Shown: positions 35,590 through 44,782, counted from the stretch's first letter. The stretch is DNA of 64,000 nt from Dyadobacter sp. SG02 (GCF_900109045.1 NZ_FNYL01000004.1:156321-220320), one strand, 5' to 3'. Made by a program: numbers and translations. The notes: a model not told the origin generated them from the letters alone.

Positions 35590-35838
35590 ATGACCGCCGA
35601 ATTGCGTCTAACAGAATCCCAAAAGCTGGAAGTTGGCAATATTGTTAGAAAGCTTAACAGAAATGGTGGTTTTGTTATAGCATTTCACAGGCTCGTTATT
35701 GCGGGTGCCGGGTACTTTGCGCGTTGGAGCACATTCAAAGCGATTGAAAGAAATAGAGCAGAATATATGTCTGAGGGACGAATGCTAAGAACGGAGAATA
35801 ATGGCTATACGATAACTTTTTCCAACCCAAGGTCATAA
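35590..35838 (+). CDS. Small hypothetical protein
   Basis: 82 aa from ATG, without signal peptide. It has an amphipathic helix (LTESQKLEVGNIVRKLNRNG) and a C-terminal strand (YTITFSNPRS). No family is recognised; it could be an orphan accessory gene. Confidence 0.4.
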   Translation: MTAELRLTESQKLEVGNIVRKLNRNGGFVIAFHRLVIAGAGYFARWSTFKAIERNRAEYMSEGRMLRTENNGYTITFSNPRS

Positions 35839-35992
35839 GGTATGTGAGAAAACGGTGTGAAATTTGGTACTAAATTGATCAGTTAAATCAACCCTTAGAA
35901 CGGATCTATAAAATCCTTTTTTCTTCATTTTGAACCATAAAGTGTTATTGATAATCAAATAGTTATGATGTTGGAGACTACTAAAACATAAA

Positions 35993-36019
35993 CGTCCGAG
36001 AGACTCGAACCCTGAATCC
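35993..36019 (-). other. tRNA T-arm-like fragment
   Basis: On the minus strand the bases read like the 3' part of a tRNA (CAGGGTTCGAGTCTCTCG), with a T-loop TTCGAGT but only about four of five stem pairs and no rest of a cloverleaf. It may be the scar of an integration event. Confidence 0.3.
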
Positions 36020-36173
36020 TTCGTAAATTATTTTTATGTAACTGGTTGTTTATTAACAATTTATAATTTATTTTTAACACGGAATGTGACGGTATAAGAA
36101 ATCGAGTGAGCATATCGAGAGCACAGCTTTTGGGTGTTATATAAGGTATTGAATATTAGTGTGTTATATATTA

Positions 36174-36195
36174 GGTTCGAATCCCTACGTGACCA
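36174..36195 (+). other. tRNA 3'-end fragment, probable attachment-site scar
   Basis: GGTTCGAATCCCTACGTGAC followed by CA is the T-loop, 3' T-stem and acceptor end of a tRNA. The 5' half of the T-stem does not pair beyond two bases, and no cloverleaf precedes it. A U-tailed terminator follows, as after a genuine tRNA. It fits an attR copy left where an element integrated into a tRNA gene. Confidence 0.55.
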
Positions 36196-36208
36196 CTTGA
36201 AAATCAAA

Positions 36209-36237
36209 GACTTAGCAAATTTTGTTAAGTCTTTTTT
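36209..36237 (+). terminator. Terminator after the tRNA-end scar
   Basis: Stem GACTTAGCAA/TTGTTAAGTC (36209-36218 with 36222-36231, one G-U), a 3-nt loop, then TTTTTT. Confidence 0.7.
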
Positions 36238-36239
36238 GT

Positions 36240-36546
36240 TTTTGTTGCAATAAAAGTTGCAATAGTTTTTACGTTAGGAACGGACCTGCAATTCGCCGAA
36301 CAAAGTCATTGATGAGCATCCATTTTATTGCAAGCGATTTCAATTTAGAGGCTGGTGATCCCTGATAATGAGACTTTGATTAGTGATACGACAATTTGAG
36401 ATCGCTTCTTTCAGATTTTGCCCACTCTTTGAGTCGTCAACCTGCATGCAGAAACGGGCGTTTCATGAGGCAGTGTGGGAGCAACGCAAAAAAAGAGATT
36501 ACCACGATGGGTGGCAAATTCTGGCCTCCTGAGCTGACATTTTCTA
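36240..36546. other. Non-coding stretch after the tRNA-end scar
   Basis: No gene is supported. It has a short direct repeat GTTGCAAT near 36244-36262; the rest appears featureless up to the stop codon of the convergent sulfatase-modifying-factor-like gene. Confidence 0.35.
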
Positions 36547-37458
36547 TTAGGGCTCCAGAACAACCCGAAAGCCGGTGTAACTGTATCGCCCCTCCGGTCG
36601 AGAAAAACCCCGGTACGCGCAGCGAGTCGTTTGAATCGACAGATTGTAAGACCCTCCCCGAAGGACTCGCTTCCCATCAGTCAATTCATCGGCACACCAT
36701 TGAAATATATTACCCAGCATATCCTGCAACCCCCAGGGATTTGCTTTAAATCGGCCCACAGGGGCGGTGAATGGGTACTCATCGTTAAACGGAAACATAT
36801 TCTCCGCCTGGCGTAAGTTCAAGCGCAGCGCTTCGTCGGGAACATTGGCATACCCTCGCAGGCTCACCGCCTCATTGCCGGTAAAGAAAATGGTCGTTGT
36901 GCCCGCTCGGCAAGCATATTCCCATTCGGCTTCCGCGGGTAATCGAAAGCGTTTCCCGGTTTTCTTGCTCAACCATTGGCAAAAATGCATCGCATCATTC
37001 CAACTGACATTGCCGACGGGATGATCGTTAGACTGAGGCCAACCGGAGTTACGCCACGTATACTGAGGAAACAGCCCTTCGAATTTTTGCTTTTCACTAT
37101 TGTAACCATGCCCTCCACGCCAAGCCGGCCTTACTTCTTTTTCCGCATCGGTCCGATACTCCTCCGAGTCCAGGATGAATTCCTGAAATTGGCCAAAGGT
37201 GACCGTGGTTCGCCCCAGGTAGAATCCCCGCTCAATTTTTCTATCCTTTTGTGGTTTTTCGACCTCGTCCGCCAACGAGTCTGAAGCGGGAGAACCCATC
37301 CGAAATTGTCCTGGCTGAATGTAGATCAACTCAATATGCTGGTTGTTTCCCAGCGGGATCGTCTGCGTTTGCGCCGGTAAAGGGTTGTTTTGAGCCGAAA
37401 CCAGGCTTGCAGGAGCTACTCCAATCAAGAGGAAGAAATGGTTCAGGATGGTTCTCAT
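36547..37458 (-). CDS. Secreted formylglycine-generating-enzyme (SUMF1) family protein
   Basis: 303 aa with an N-terminal signal peptide (FFLLIGVAPASLVSA). The FGE-sulfatase domain is clear: FRMGSPASD, VTFGQFQEFI, NVSWNDAMHFCQWLSKKTGKRFRLPAEAEWEYACRAG, NPWGLQDMLGNIFQWCAD, RVLRGGSYN, and RPEGRYSYTGFRVV. The catalytic Cys pair of true FGE is not evident, so it is more likely a C-type-lectin-fold FGE-like protein of unknown role. No sulfatase gene is nearby. Confidence 0.85.
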   Translation of the reverse strand: MRTILNHFFLLIGVAPASLVSAQNNPLPAQTQTIPLGNNQHIELIYIQPGQFRMGSPASDSLADEVEKPQKDRKIERGFYLGRTTVTFGQFQEFILDSEEYRTDAEKEVRPAWRGGHGYNSEKQKFEGLFPQYTWRNSGWPQSNDHPVGNVSWNDAMHFCQWLSKKTGKRFRLPAEAEWEYACRAGTTTIFFTGNEAVSLRGYANVPDEALRLNLRQAENMFPFNDEYPFTAPVGRFKANPWGLQDMLGNIFQWCADELTDGKRVLRGGSYNLSIQTTRCAYRGFSRPEGRYSYTGFRVVLEP

Positions 37459-37773
37459 CAGGCGTAGGAGTTAGCACGAATGGGATAAGCGGTAAGTCCG
37501 ACCAAAGGGTTTCGTTCATTAGCTGGATGTAGCCATTCGAGTCAAAATTTCACCATAAATTCTTAAAGATGCAATCTCACAAAACGCTCACTGTTGAGAC
37601 GGTTGGCCTCTGTCTCAGGTATGCGCTACCACGAGTCGTGTGGATGGAAAGTTTTATGATACTGACTCAGCATAAGTTTGAACTTGTCAGTCTTTCGAAA
37701 TTTTTTCTATATTACACCAAGAGGACTATAGCTGACCCTTCCAAGGTTTTCATACCGTCATATTACATGAGTT
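37459..37773. other. Non-coding stretch
   Basis: A 315-nt gap between divergently oriented genes. It probably holds the promoters of both neighbours. No repeat or RNA is seen. Confidence 0.35.
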
Positions 37774-38160
37774 ATGAGGTTTACTGCAATTTTTTATTCG
37801 GTGTTTACATCGCTCACATTAATGATTGCCCTCTTTCAAGAGAGAGGCGAGATGGTCGGATTTGCGGTTTATGCTATCCTTCTATATGCGCTAGCTGGCG
37901 GAATTGGGTGGCTGTTGACGGATAGATTTATTGGCATTAATACATTATTTAGATCGGTAATTAGTTTTTTATCAGGGTTGATAATCTTAAATGTCATTGC
38001 ATATGCCGCCAGTGACGAAATTCTTACGTTGAGTTTGTTTGAAACAAATAGTAATGCTGGCTCTTCTATGCCAAGCCTAGTTGTACACATTGTATTTCTT
38101 CTCTCATTTGTCGCAGCGTTGATTGATAAAAACAGTTTTCGATCGCTGGCTAAGGAATAG
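37774..38160 (+). CDS. Small integral membrane protein
   Basis: 128 aa with four predicted membrane helices (AIFYSVFTSLTLMIALF, GFAVYAILLYALAGGIGWLL, FRSVISFLSGLIILNVIAYA, LVVHIVFLLSFVAALI). Of unknown family; a solitary gene upstream of the toxin remnant. Confidence 0.6.
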   Translation: MRFTAIFYSVFTSLTLMIALFQERGEMVGFAVYAILLYALAGGIGWLLTDRFIGINTLFRSVISFLSGLIILNVIAYAASDEILTLSLFETNSNAGSSMPSLVVHIVFLLSFVAALIDKNSFRSLAKE

Positions 38161-38242
38161 TACTGGGATGCCATTAATTCCAAATCGGTCGGGGTTTTGA
38201 ATTGCTTCGTTTAATCCCCTGCCCTAATACCTATTTCACTCG

Positions 38243-38671
38243 ATGGATCATGACTGTCACGTTCTTTGGCAGCACGATCTGAGGTCCTATCTCAGGAAAC
38301 GCTCGAACATGAGACTGCATTATATCTTCTACGTGCAAAACCCTGCTGCCTTTTTCTGGAGTTATTTGCGACCAAAACGTTTAGTGGAAGGCTTCGCTCA
38401 ACTGCTTGAAAGAATGGGGGTGGATACGGAAGTGATTAGGGGACCAAAAGATGGAATTGTATCTGCTAGCAAGACGCCACCCGGCAATTTAACCAGGCTA
38501 AGAAATGGTCAAGGATGGAGAGATAGTGAGGGTAATGAATGGAAATTAGACAAATTACACGAAGATCATTGGGATGTAACAGATCCGAAGACAAGAAAAA
38601 AAGTGAATGAGGTAGACTTTGAGGGTAAACAAATTTGGCCAGATGGTGCTAAGAACAAAAACAAACGTTGA
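38243..38671 (+). CDS. Orphan polymorphic-toxin C-terminal domain
   Basis: A 142-codon frame. The last 90 residues resemble a toxin tip of Rhs/polymorphic toxins (LRNGQGWRDSEGNEWKLDKLHEDHWDVTDPKTRKKVNEVDFEGKQIW), with conserved K, H, W and D residues. The first 50 residues look out of place, so the true start is uncertain and a delivery domain is missing. A 60-aa candidate immunity gene follows after 7 nt. This is typical of displaced toxin/immunity cassettes. Confidence 0.55.
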   Translation: MDHDCHVLWQHDLRSYLRKRSNMRLHYIFYVQNPAAFFWSYLRPKRLVEGFAQLLERMGVDTEVIRGPKDGIVSASKTPPGNLTRLRNGQGWRDSEGNEWKLDKLHEDHWDVTDPKTRKKVNEVDFEGKQIWPDGAKNKNKR

Positions 38672-38678
38672 AATCACG

Positions 38679-38861
38679 ATGAAATCAAACCATTCTTACA
38701 CAGAATTCGAGAACACTCAATTATGGAGAGTAATTGAAGAAAGTTTAAATGACTTGATCGAGAATCGAGATATTGTCCTAACAACGCGAAGGGAAAACGT
38801 AGTTGGATATATCTGCAAAAATCTTAAAAGTAATTTTAAATCACTTAAGGAACAGAAATGA
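38679..38861 (+). CDS. Candidate immunity protein
   Basis: 60 aa from the ATG at 38679. It is small, helical and acidic in its first half (LWRVIEESLNDLIENRDIVLTTRRENVVGYICKNL). It sits directly downstream of the toxin-tip frame, the usual place of an immunity gene. Family name unknown to me. Confidence 0.5.
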   Translation: MKSNHSYTEFENTQLWRVIEESLNDLIENRDIVLTTRRENVVGYICKNLKSNFKSLKEQK

Positions 38862-39000
38862 CAATTTGGAAAACGTTTCTAGACACTAAATAGCCTGATA
38901 ATTAATGAGTGATAAAGGTTACAAATCGAGTTTCTTTATCTCTACACCACATTTCATAGTAGGCTCTAAAATTCCTTAAAGGCAATATTTATATCGTGGG

Positions 39001-39075
39001 GTGCATGCCGGTAACCCCGACTATCAGAACGCGTTAAAGGGGAGGGCTGTGCCATGGGGTATCAACGAATGACCT
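39001..39075 (+). pseudogene. Toxin fragment
   Basis: A short frame reads VHAGNPDYQNALKGRAVPWG and then stops. This is like the start of a Rhs-associated toxin domain (H.G.PDYQNALKG.A.P.G). It has no start, no continuation and no immunity gene. Confidence 0.35.
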
Positions 39076-39190
39076 CTATCAGGCAAACGAGACAGCTGAA
39101 AATTAGAGATTTTCGGTGGCAAAAACAGACCAAACTTGTAATTTGCCACTATGAAAAGTCGAAATTTACCGGGGCGCAGCCGGGTGGACG

Positions 39191-39439
39191 GTGCCATCGC
39201 TTTTGCCCTTAGACAATCGGAGACCGGCACACATCAGTATTAAACACATTTTTAGAAACATTGCCGGGCATGTGAATCCGGGCACTACAACATCTGAAGA
39301 AAGACTCAAAAAGCTTTTCGAATCTGTCGCAAAAAATCCAGCCAATTTGAGAGCTGATGCCGTCAAGGCAGGAATTATCCCTGCTCAGCATCAGATATTA
39401 TTATTCCTTTGTGAGGGGACTATCGCATTAACTGTGTAA
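39191..39439 (+). pseudogene. Toxin-domain fragment truncated by the IS element
   Basis: A GTG-started frame encodes HIFRNIAGHVNPGTTTSEERLKK...NPANLRADAVKAGIIPA, resembling a polymorphic-toxin C-terminus. The frame then degenerates and ends with ACT GTG TAA, the outermost bases of the left terminal repeat of the IS256-family element. The IS therefore supplied the stop codon and cut the gene. Confidence 0.5.
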
Positions 39440-40724
39440 ACTTCCAATCGGGGCTGGGCAGAGCTTAAAGCCTGACCCTGTCTTCAAAAATAGTTAAAAA
39501 CTGATTTAGGATCATGCCCCAATTCCGAATGGGCATGGTCCACTTTTTAGAGGCCTCTCTGAGCGCCAGATAAACAGACTTCAGTACCGCATCATCATTG
39601 GGGAAGGAGAGTTTATTTTTGGTGTATTTTCTGATCTTTCCATTCAGGTTTTCTATCAAATTCGTGGTGTAAATGATCTGTCTGATCTCCAATGGAAAAT
39701 CAAAAAATACGGTCAGCTCATCCCAATTCTGTCGCCAGCTTTTGATGGCGTAAGAGTATTTGCTATTCCATTTTGATTCAAGGGCTTCCAGCGCCGCCAG
39801 GGCAGCTTGCCTGGTAGGAGCTGCATAGATGTCTTTCATATCGCGGCTAAACTCCTTTTTGTCCTTCCAGACCACGTAGCGGCAACTGTTGCGGATTTGA
39901 TGAACGACGCAGATCTGGGTAGCAGATTCCGGAAATACTGACCGGATCGTTTGGGTAAAGCCGTTTAGATTGTCGGTGGCTGTGATCAGAATATCCTGTA
40001 ATCCACGGGCTTTCATATCCGTCAGTACGCTCATCCAGTAGGCGGCAGATTCATTTTTGCCCAGCCACATACCCAGAACTTCTTTGTAGCCATCACGTTT
40101 AAGTCCGACGGCGATGTATATTGTTTTGTTAATGACCTTGCTGTTTTCGCGCACTTTGAAAACGATTCCGTCCATCCAAACAATGAGATAGACCGGTTCC
40201 AGAGGTCGGTTTTGCCAACTGATGATATCTTCGGCTATCCGGGAGGTTATGCGGCTGATCGTAGAGGCAGAAACGTCAAAATTATAAACGTCCTTGATCT
40301 GCTCTTCGATGTCAGAAAAACTCATTCCTTTGGCATACAATGAGACAATCACCTCTTCAATGCCATCGACCATGTTTTCCCGCTTTGGGACGATCATTGG
40401 ATTAAAGCTTGCATCGCGGTCGCGCGGCACACTAATCTCTGATTCACCATAGCTAGTCCTAATCTTCTTCTTGCCGTATCCGTTACGCGAATTACTGTTG
40501 ACTGACGGCTCGTGCTTGTCGTAGCCCAAATGCCCATCCAGCTCGCCTTCAAGCATTTTTTCGATGCCACGCTTTTGCAACTGCCCAAGAAAGCCGTTAA
40601 GCGCCTCGCGGCTTTTGAACTGTTTTAAAAAATCATCGGTCAATAAGTCTTCTGGTCTCATAAACTGTGCTTTGTTAAAAGTAAAAAATCGGGATCATAA
40701 ACCCCGATTCTTTACTTACACAGT
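39431..40724 (-). mobile_element. IS256-family insertion sequence
   Basis: A 1,294-bp element bounded by imperfect terminal inverted repeats. Both begin ACTGTGTAA and share AATCGGGG at positions 16-23 (39431 inward and 40724 inward). It carries one complete transposase. No matching 8-9-bp target duplication is seen at the two ends (left flank ...TCGCATTA, right flank TTTTGAGA...), so the copy has probably mediated a deletion or recombination. Confidence 0.85.
39465..40661 (-). CDS. IS256-family DDE transposase
   Basis: A 398-aa full-length mutator-type transposase. DDE residues are visible in [24 protein letters not shown] and [14 protein letters not shown]. The N-terminus ([42 protein letters not shown]) is characteristic of the family. 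Apparently intact, so the element may still be active. Confidence 0.95.
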   Translation of the reverse strand: MRPEDLLTDDFLKQFKSREALNGFLGQLQKRGIEKMLEGELDGHLGYDKHEPSVNSNSRNGYGKKKIRTSYGESEISVPRDRDASFNPMIVPKRENMVDGIEEVIVSLYAKGMSFSDIEEQIKDVYNFDVSASTISRITSRIAEDIISWQNRPLEPVYLIVWMDGIVFKVRENSKVINKTIYIAVGLKRDGYKEVLGMWLGKNESAAYWMSVLTDMKARGLQDILITATDNLNGFTQTIRSVFPESATQICVVHQIRNSCRYVVWKDKKEFSRDMKDIYAAPTRQAALAALEALESKWNSKYSYAIKSWRQNWDELTVFFDFPLEIRQIIYTTNLIENLNGKIRKYTKNKLSFPNDDAVLKSVYLALREASKKWTMPIRNWGMILNQFLTIFEDRVRL

Positions 40725-41317
40725 TTTTGAGATAGTGTCTTTGTGAGCATTTTAAGAGTCTTTTCCGCTTGATCAATCTCCTTTTGCTTCTGTTTTAAAA
40801 GCACCTCTGCCTCCTTGATCGACAACTTACGCGCTTCAAGCCTTTGTGTTTCCAATTCCGCCTGGTCGGGGTCTTTGTAATAAATACTATCAACCCTCGC
40901 TGTTAGAACCGGACTGAGCTGCCTGGCGATCCGGAATTTCAAATCGCTTTCGCGCAATCGGCTAGTTTCCCGGTAACTGCTGATCGCCACCGCGACGCTT
41001 AAAGCCGTAACGATCAGAAGCAATGCGGCTGAAATAATAAAACCTTTCGAGCGAAGGTCGAAGTAATGATGGTTTTTGACTTGTAATGTTGCCGGAATAC
41101 CTTCAATCCGTTTTTGGATTATTGAAAGCCGGGATTCCAATAGCTGGCCTGACGAGTATTGTTTCAATGCGCCTTTGACCTCCGACACCGCATTTGCCAG
41201 AATGTTGCTTTGTGATTCCGCTGATTTTTGGATCAGCTCCACTATGGATGCATTTTCCCTGATCATGACCGAAAGAAGCTCTTCGATCGATTCAAGCTGC
41301 TCTTCTATCTTTTTCAT
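40712..41317 (-). pseudogene. Mobilization accessory coiled-coil membrane protein, 3'-truncated by IS
   Basis: 201 codons: coiled coil (EEQLESIEELLSVMIRENASIVELIQKS), one membrane helix (GFIISAALLLIVTALSVAVAIS), and a second coiled coil. The last residues LCK and the stop codon lie inside the right terminal repeat of the IS (40716-40724), so the original C-terminus has been removed. It sits downstream of the relaxase gene, as similar proteins do in Bacteroidota mobilizable elements. Confidence 0.65.
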
Positions 41318-41468
41318 AGGTGAAGTGATTGATCTTGTTTGCGTTTTTTCTTTCTGAGTTGATAGGGGACGGCTTCATAGTCATGCACCGGCTTGAACAG
41401 TTCGGCAAGCAAATCGTTTTCCTGGCACTGCTGTTTTGCCCTGATTGCAGGCACTTGCAAATTGTTTT

Positions 41469-42245
41469 TCATTGGCTCATGCACTGTCCGGTGGTATGAA
41501 TGAGCTTGAAGCTGTTGCTGCCGGTTTTGGTTGATCTTTTCCTGATCCTGGCAAAGCTCAGGCTACGGTCTATTTTCGATCCTTTCAAGGTGATACCGTC
41601 CTTAATAAAACTGACCCCCTGCACCTGGTTGGTACCTGATTTGTATTTGAAAATAGTCCAGATGCCTTGCTTTTTAAGCGTTGCTTCAAGCTCAGCCCAA
41701 CTTTGAGCAGTCCTGCTGGCGGGTGTAATGGCATCATAGAGCTCGTATTTGATCTTGTCCGCTCCGGTCAACTGCTGACGGTTGACCAGGCTCTTGCCTT
41801 TGCCCAAGTGATAGCCATACTTCTGAGTGATGTCCTTGCAGACTTTACAGTTCTGCTTTTTTTGAAAACGGTCTGAAATTGTCTTGCCCTGGTTGTTGAC
41901 CCGGTTGTAAATGATATGCACATGTGGATGGCTTTTATCCCGGTGCTCGGTGATCAGATACTGGGTGTCACTGATTTTCATCTTGTGCAGGTACTCTTTG
42001 GCACATGCTACCATTTTCTCGGGAGACAGTTTTGCTTTGTCATTCGCGCTCCAGCTCAGCACGATATGGCCCACCGGTTTACCGAGCTCCGGGTTCATTT
42101 TGCGCTGCATATTAAAATCATCGGCCGCTGACTGGATGCTTATTTCCCTGACACCCTCGGCATAAAGAATGCTGGCTTCTGGTCGTTGTAACACGTACCG
42201 GAGAACGCCGGAAAAGCTACTGCCAATTCCTACTTTACCGATCAT
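41469..42245 (-). CDS. MobB-type relaxase (second copy)
   Basis: 258 aa. Histidine motif EHRDKSHPHVHIIYNRV (His101, His106, His108, His110) and the conserved GHIVLSW block identify a relaxase. It differs strongly from the relaxase at 20.1-20.9 kb, so this is an independent element. It overlaps the mobC gene by 11 nt. Confidence 0.88.
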   Translation of the reverse strand: MIGKVGIGSSFSGVLRYVLQRPEASILYAEGVREISIQSAADDFNMQRKMNPELGKPVGHIVLSWSANDKAKLSPEKMVACAKEYLHKMKISDTQYLITEHRDKSHPHVHIIYNRVNNQGKTISDRFQKKQNCKVCKDITQKYGYHLGKGKSLVNRQQLTGADKIKYELYDAITPASRTAQSWAELEATLKKQGIWTIFKYKSGTNQVQGVSFIKDGITLKGSKIDRSLSFARIRKRSTKTGSNSFKLIHTTGQCMSQ

Positions 42246-42612
42246 CGTTTCTTAGCTTTTTAAGGATGTCATCAATGTCTGATAAAAGCTCTCTACACCT
42301 TTTCTGTACAGTCACCAGTCCCTCCCTGTGCGCAGCGCGCGTGAGCTGGTTCAGGTTATTGGCCATGCCCGAAAGCATCCGTAGAAACGTGAGGTCACCA
42401 GGCGTGAACCTGGCCAATACTTTCGCTTTCTTAGCAGCTTGCCTAAACCATGCGCTTGGTTTCATCCCTGCACCCCTGGCTTTTTCTTCAATCAGAAAAC
42501 GCTCGTTTTCTGTCAGCCTGACCATGAGTTGGCTCTGCCGTTTTACCTTCTTAGGTGGCCTGCCAACTTTCGGGTTGTAGGGCTTTTGGTCTTTGGTTTC
42601 TGTCTTTTCCAT
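42235..42612 (-). CDS. mobC: MobC-family relaxosome protein
   Basis: 125 aa from the ATG at 42612 (an ATG at 42624 is also possible). It has a basic N-terminus GRPPKKVKR, an RHH-like segment (QLMVRLTENERFLIEEKARGAGMKPSAWFRQAA) and the MobC hallmark (LRMLSGMANNLNQLTRAAHREGL). It binds oriT with the relaxase. Confidence 0.85.
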   Translation of the reverse strand: MEKTETKDQKPYNPKVGRPPKKVKRQSQLMVRLTENERFLIEEKARGAGMKPSAWFRQAAKKAKVLARFTPGDLTFLRMLSGMANNLNQLTRAAHREGLVTVQKRCRELLSDIDDILKKLRNDDR

Positions 42613-42663
42613 CTCACATTCCATTATCTGTTTTAAACCTTTTGCGACCACCGGGAGAAAAAG

Positions 42664-42722
42664 GCAAGTTTCAGTCACGCGTGGCCGGAACGAGTTTTTG
42701 CGAAGCGAAAACACAAACTTGC
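42664..42722. other. oriT candidate of the second mobilization module
   Basis: Outer inverted repeat GCAAGTTT/AAACTTGC (42664-42671, 42715-42722) encloses an 8-bp hairpin GTTTTTGC-GAA-GCGAAAAC (42694-42712, one G-T wobble). It lies immediately upstream of mobC, the same relative position as the nested palindrome of the first module. Confidence 0.5.
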
Positions 42723-42735
42723 TCCCTGAAGACAC

Positions 42736-43679
42736 TTACATGCCCAGTCCCTGCGACTTCTTATAATCCTGCCGCTGTTTCACTTCCTTTTGAACCGGTT
42801 TCCGATTGATCAGATATTCATTGAGGTCCTTGTAGCCTTGGTAGATCCCGGACGAATTGACCGTTTTCAGCCCGGCCAGTTGGTACTTTCTTCGACCCTT
42901 TTTCCGGCATCATCTTGGTCCAGATACAGGAAAACATTCCGGTAGCCTGCCAAAATATCCAGGCTTCTATCAGCAAGACTTACCGAGTTCAGTACCAAGA
43001 AATCACTGTGGACCGGGCGCGTGTTTTTCTGCAAGGTCAATAGGGAAAGAAAATCCATGAAGCCTTCCAGCACACAAATCGACTTGCCCCCATTTTCAAT
43101 GTGGGTGATATCCTTGGGGCTGGATGAGCCCTTGAAGTAGCGGCTTCTGAGCTCATAGCCGCCGGAGCGGTTTGCAAAGCCGGCCGCGAAATAGTTTTTA
43201 TCGCCTATCTGATAGTAAACTTCCTTGCAGTAACGCCGGGCTAGATCGACAGCAATTCCTCGGTTTTGAAGGTAGCTTGAAATTGCCGGATTGTTCCCTA
43301 ATGGCTTAATCTCATTGATGATGACAGCAGGCGGTTTGCCGCTTTCAATGGTAACGCTTGGCTGTATAGGTAGGCTAAAAATCCGGGCACCTGGGTTTTG
43401 CTGTTCAAAGAAAAAAAGGCCGTTGATCTTTTCAATAAGCCTGCTGACGTCCAGGTTTGGGTCGAGCCTTTGGGCCAGGTCAAATAATTTCCCTCCCTGC
43501 ATAAGACCGTAGTCATACCAGCGGTTCAGGGCCGTATTTACTTTAAAAGACGGCGATTGTTCACGGCCCCTGATGGGCGAAATGTACCAATAGCTTTCCC
43601 CTTTCTGATAGCTGGCGGCAATGCCGATTTTGTCCAGGAACTCTTTGATCGGGAGCTGATTTAACTGCTTGATATTCAT
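42736..43679 (-). pseudogene. CHC2/toprim primase-like protein with a frameshift
   Basis: The 270-codon first part has a primase-like N-terminus (SYWYISPIRGREQSPSFKVNTALNRWYDYG), then a toprim domain (SICVLEGFMDFLSLL, VFLYLDQDDAGKR), and ends abruptly at 42867. In another frame, translation continues sensibly (RRKYQLAGLKTVNSSGIYQG, YKDLNEYLINRKPVQ) to a stop at 42736. The shift lies near an AAAAAGGG run at about 42897-42905. It is either a real mutation or a sequencing error. The protein would prime replication of the element. Confidence 0.75.
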
Positions 43680-43740
43680 GTTTTTGTTTTTTGATAAGCA
43701 AACACTGGTTTTAAGCAGACTGGTAACAGCTGTTTTTACG

Positions 43741-43936
43741 ATGAGATGATGAGAATTACACTTAAATAATTGATAATGATATAAGTTAAGGGCTCATCAA
43801 AGCCTCATCAAGCATATTTACAATGATGAGTTTTCTCATCGTGCTCATCAAACCTCATCGTAAAATAAGATACTTTGATGAGCATGTTATCGACTGATAA
43901 TTAGTTGGTTAGGCGAGGATTTAGAGCCCCTCATCA
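43741..43936. repeat. Iteron-like GATGAG/CTCATC repeat cluster
   Basis: About ten copies of GATGAG or CTCATC(AAA) in both orientations within 200 bp (for example 43792-43799, 43804-43810, 43843-43850, 43852-43858 and 43876-43881). They lie in the gap between the toprim gene and the primase/helicase remnant. They suggest a replication origin or initiator-binding region of the mobilizable element. Confidence 0.5.
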
Positions 43937-44600
43937 AACTTTTGGCTGATCCAGTCCATTGAAATACTGTAATACCTGCCGGTTGAATGCACTGCGGTAA
44001 GGTCATTGCAGGTGTTGTATAAATAGGTCTGGTAGTTCAGGCTGTTGGCAACCGGCTTTAACCCCCATTCAGCTTGCAGCACATTGGAAACCTGCTGACG
44101 CGTCAGCCTTGGCATGTTCCGCTTCAACAGTTCGAGCATGTCCCTATTGGTGAATTCGAGCTTACTGTTGCCCGTATTCTCAAAGATCTCACGAAGGATA
44201 AAGAGCATCTCCGTTTCCAACCGGTTGCGGTTGTTTCGGATGACGCGCATGAGTGCTTCGGTGCGAATCTGCCTTTCCGAAAACCACATCCTGGTTTGCG
44301 CTATCGGGACTGACAGGTTCCGGCAGAGCAGGTAATTCAGAAACGCAGGAAGCTCGCTGGCCATCAAATCCAGAAGATGAATGTTTTCCGATGACAACAC
44401 CGGTACCTTCCGTATCCAATACCGGGTTTCAGCAGGGTCAATGACAATGAAGTTTTCCTCGTTGTTGGAGCAGAGTACAAACTTACCGAAGAACTCGGTT
44501 TCCTTCCGGTCCTTTCCTTTGGCTTCAATCTTGGAATTTCGGGCAGTGCTCAGGTTCTTGATCTTTTCTGAGTCTTCTCTTCTTAGGCAACTCCCTGGAC
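43921..44600 (-). pseudogene. Primase/helicase (DUF5906-like) C-terminal remnant
   Basis: Recognisable sequence begins with EDSEKIKNLSTARNSKIEAKGKDRKETEFFGKFVLCSNNE and runs through ETRYWIRKVPVL to an alpha-helical C-terminal region. This resembles the end of phage/plasmid-type primase-helicases of Bacteroidota elements. The ATPase core upstream is missing; the frame joins unrelated sequence near 44590-44600. Confidence 0.65.
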
Positions 44601-44782
44601 AGTGTAGTGATATCAACTTTTATCGTGATAATCATATCTTCACCAGGTATAATTTTGATTTCACGCAGAGTGACATCTTCAAGTGGTGGGATACTATCGC
44701 GGCAAATCACTTGTAATGCTTCGCTTCCTTCAATAAGTGATAGCCACATCTTCGCCGGTTTTAATGAGCTCCGGGTAATGTA
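44590..44782 (-). pseudogene. Possible immunity-protein fragment joined to the primase remnant
   Basis: The frame from the ATG at 44782 (MYITRSSLKPAKMWLSL) encodes about 64 residues with the pattern SIPPLEDVTLREIKIIPGED, ITIKVDITTLSRELPKK, reminiscent of Imm50-type immunity proteins. It then runs out of frame into the primase remnant. The join is a likely deletion breakpoint. Family assignment is weak. Confidence 0.3.
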
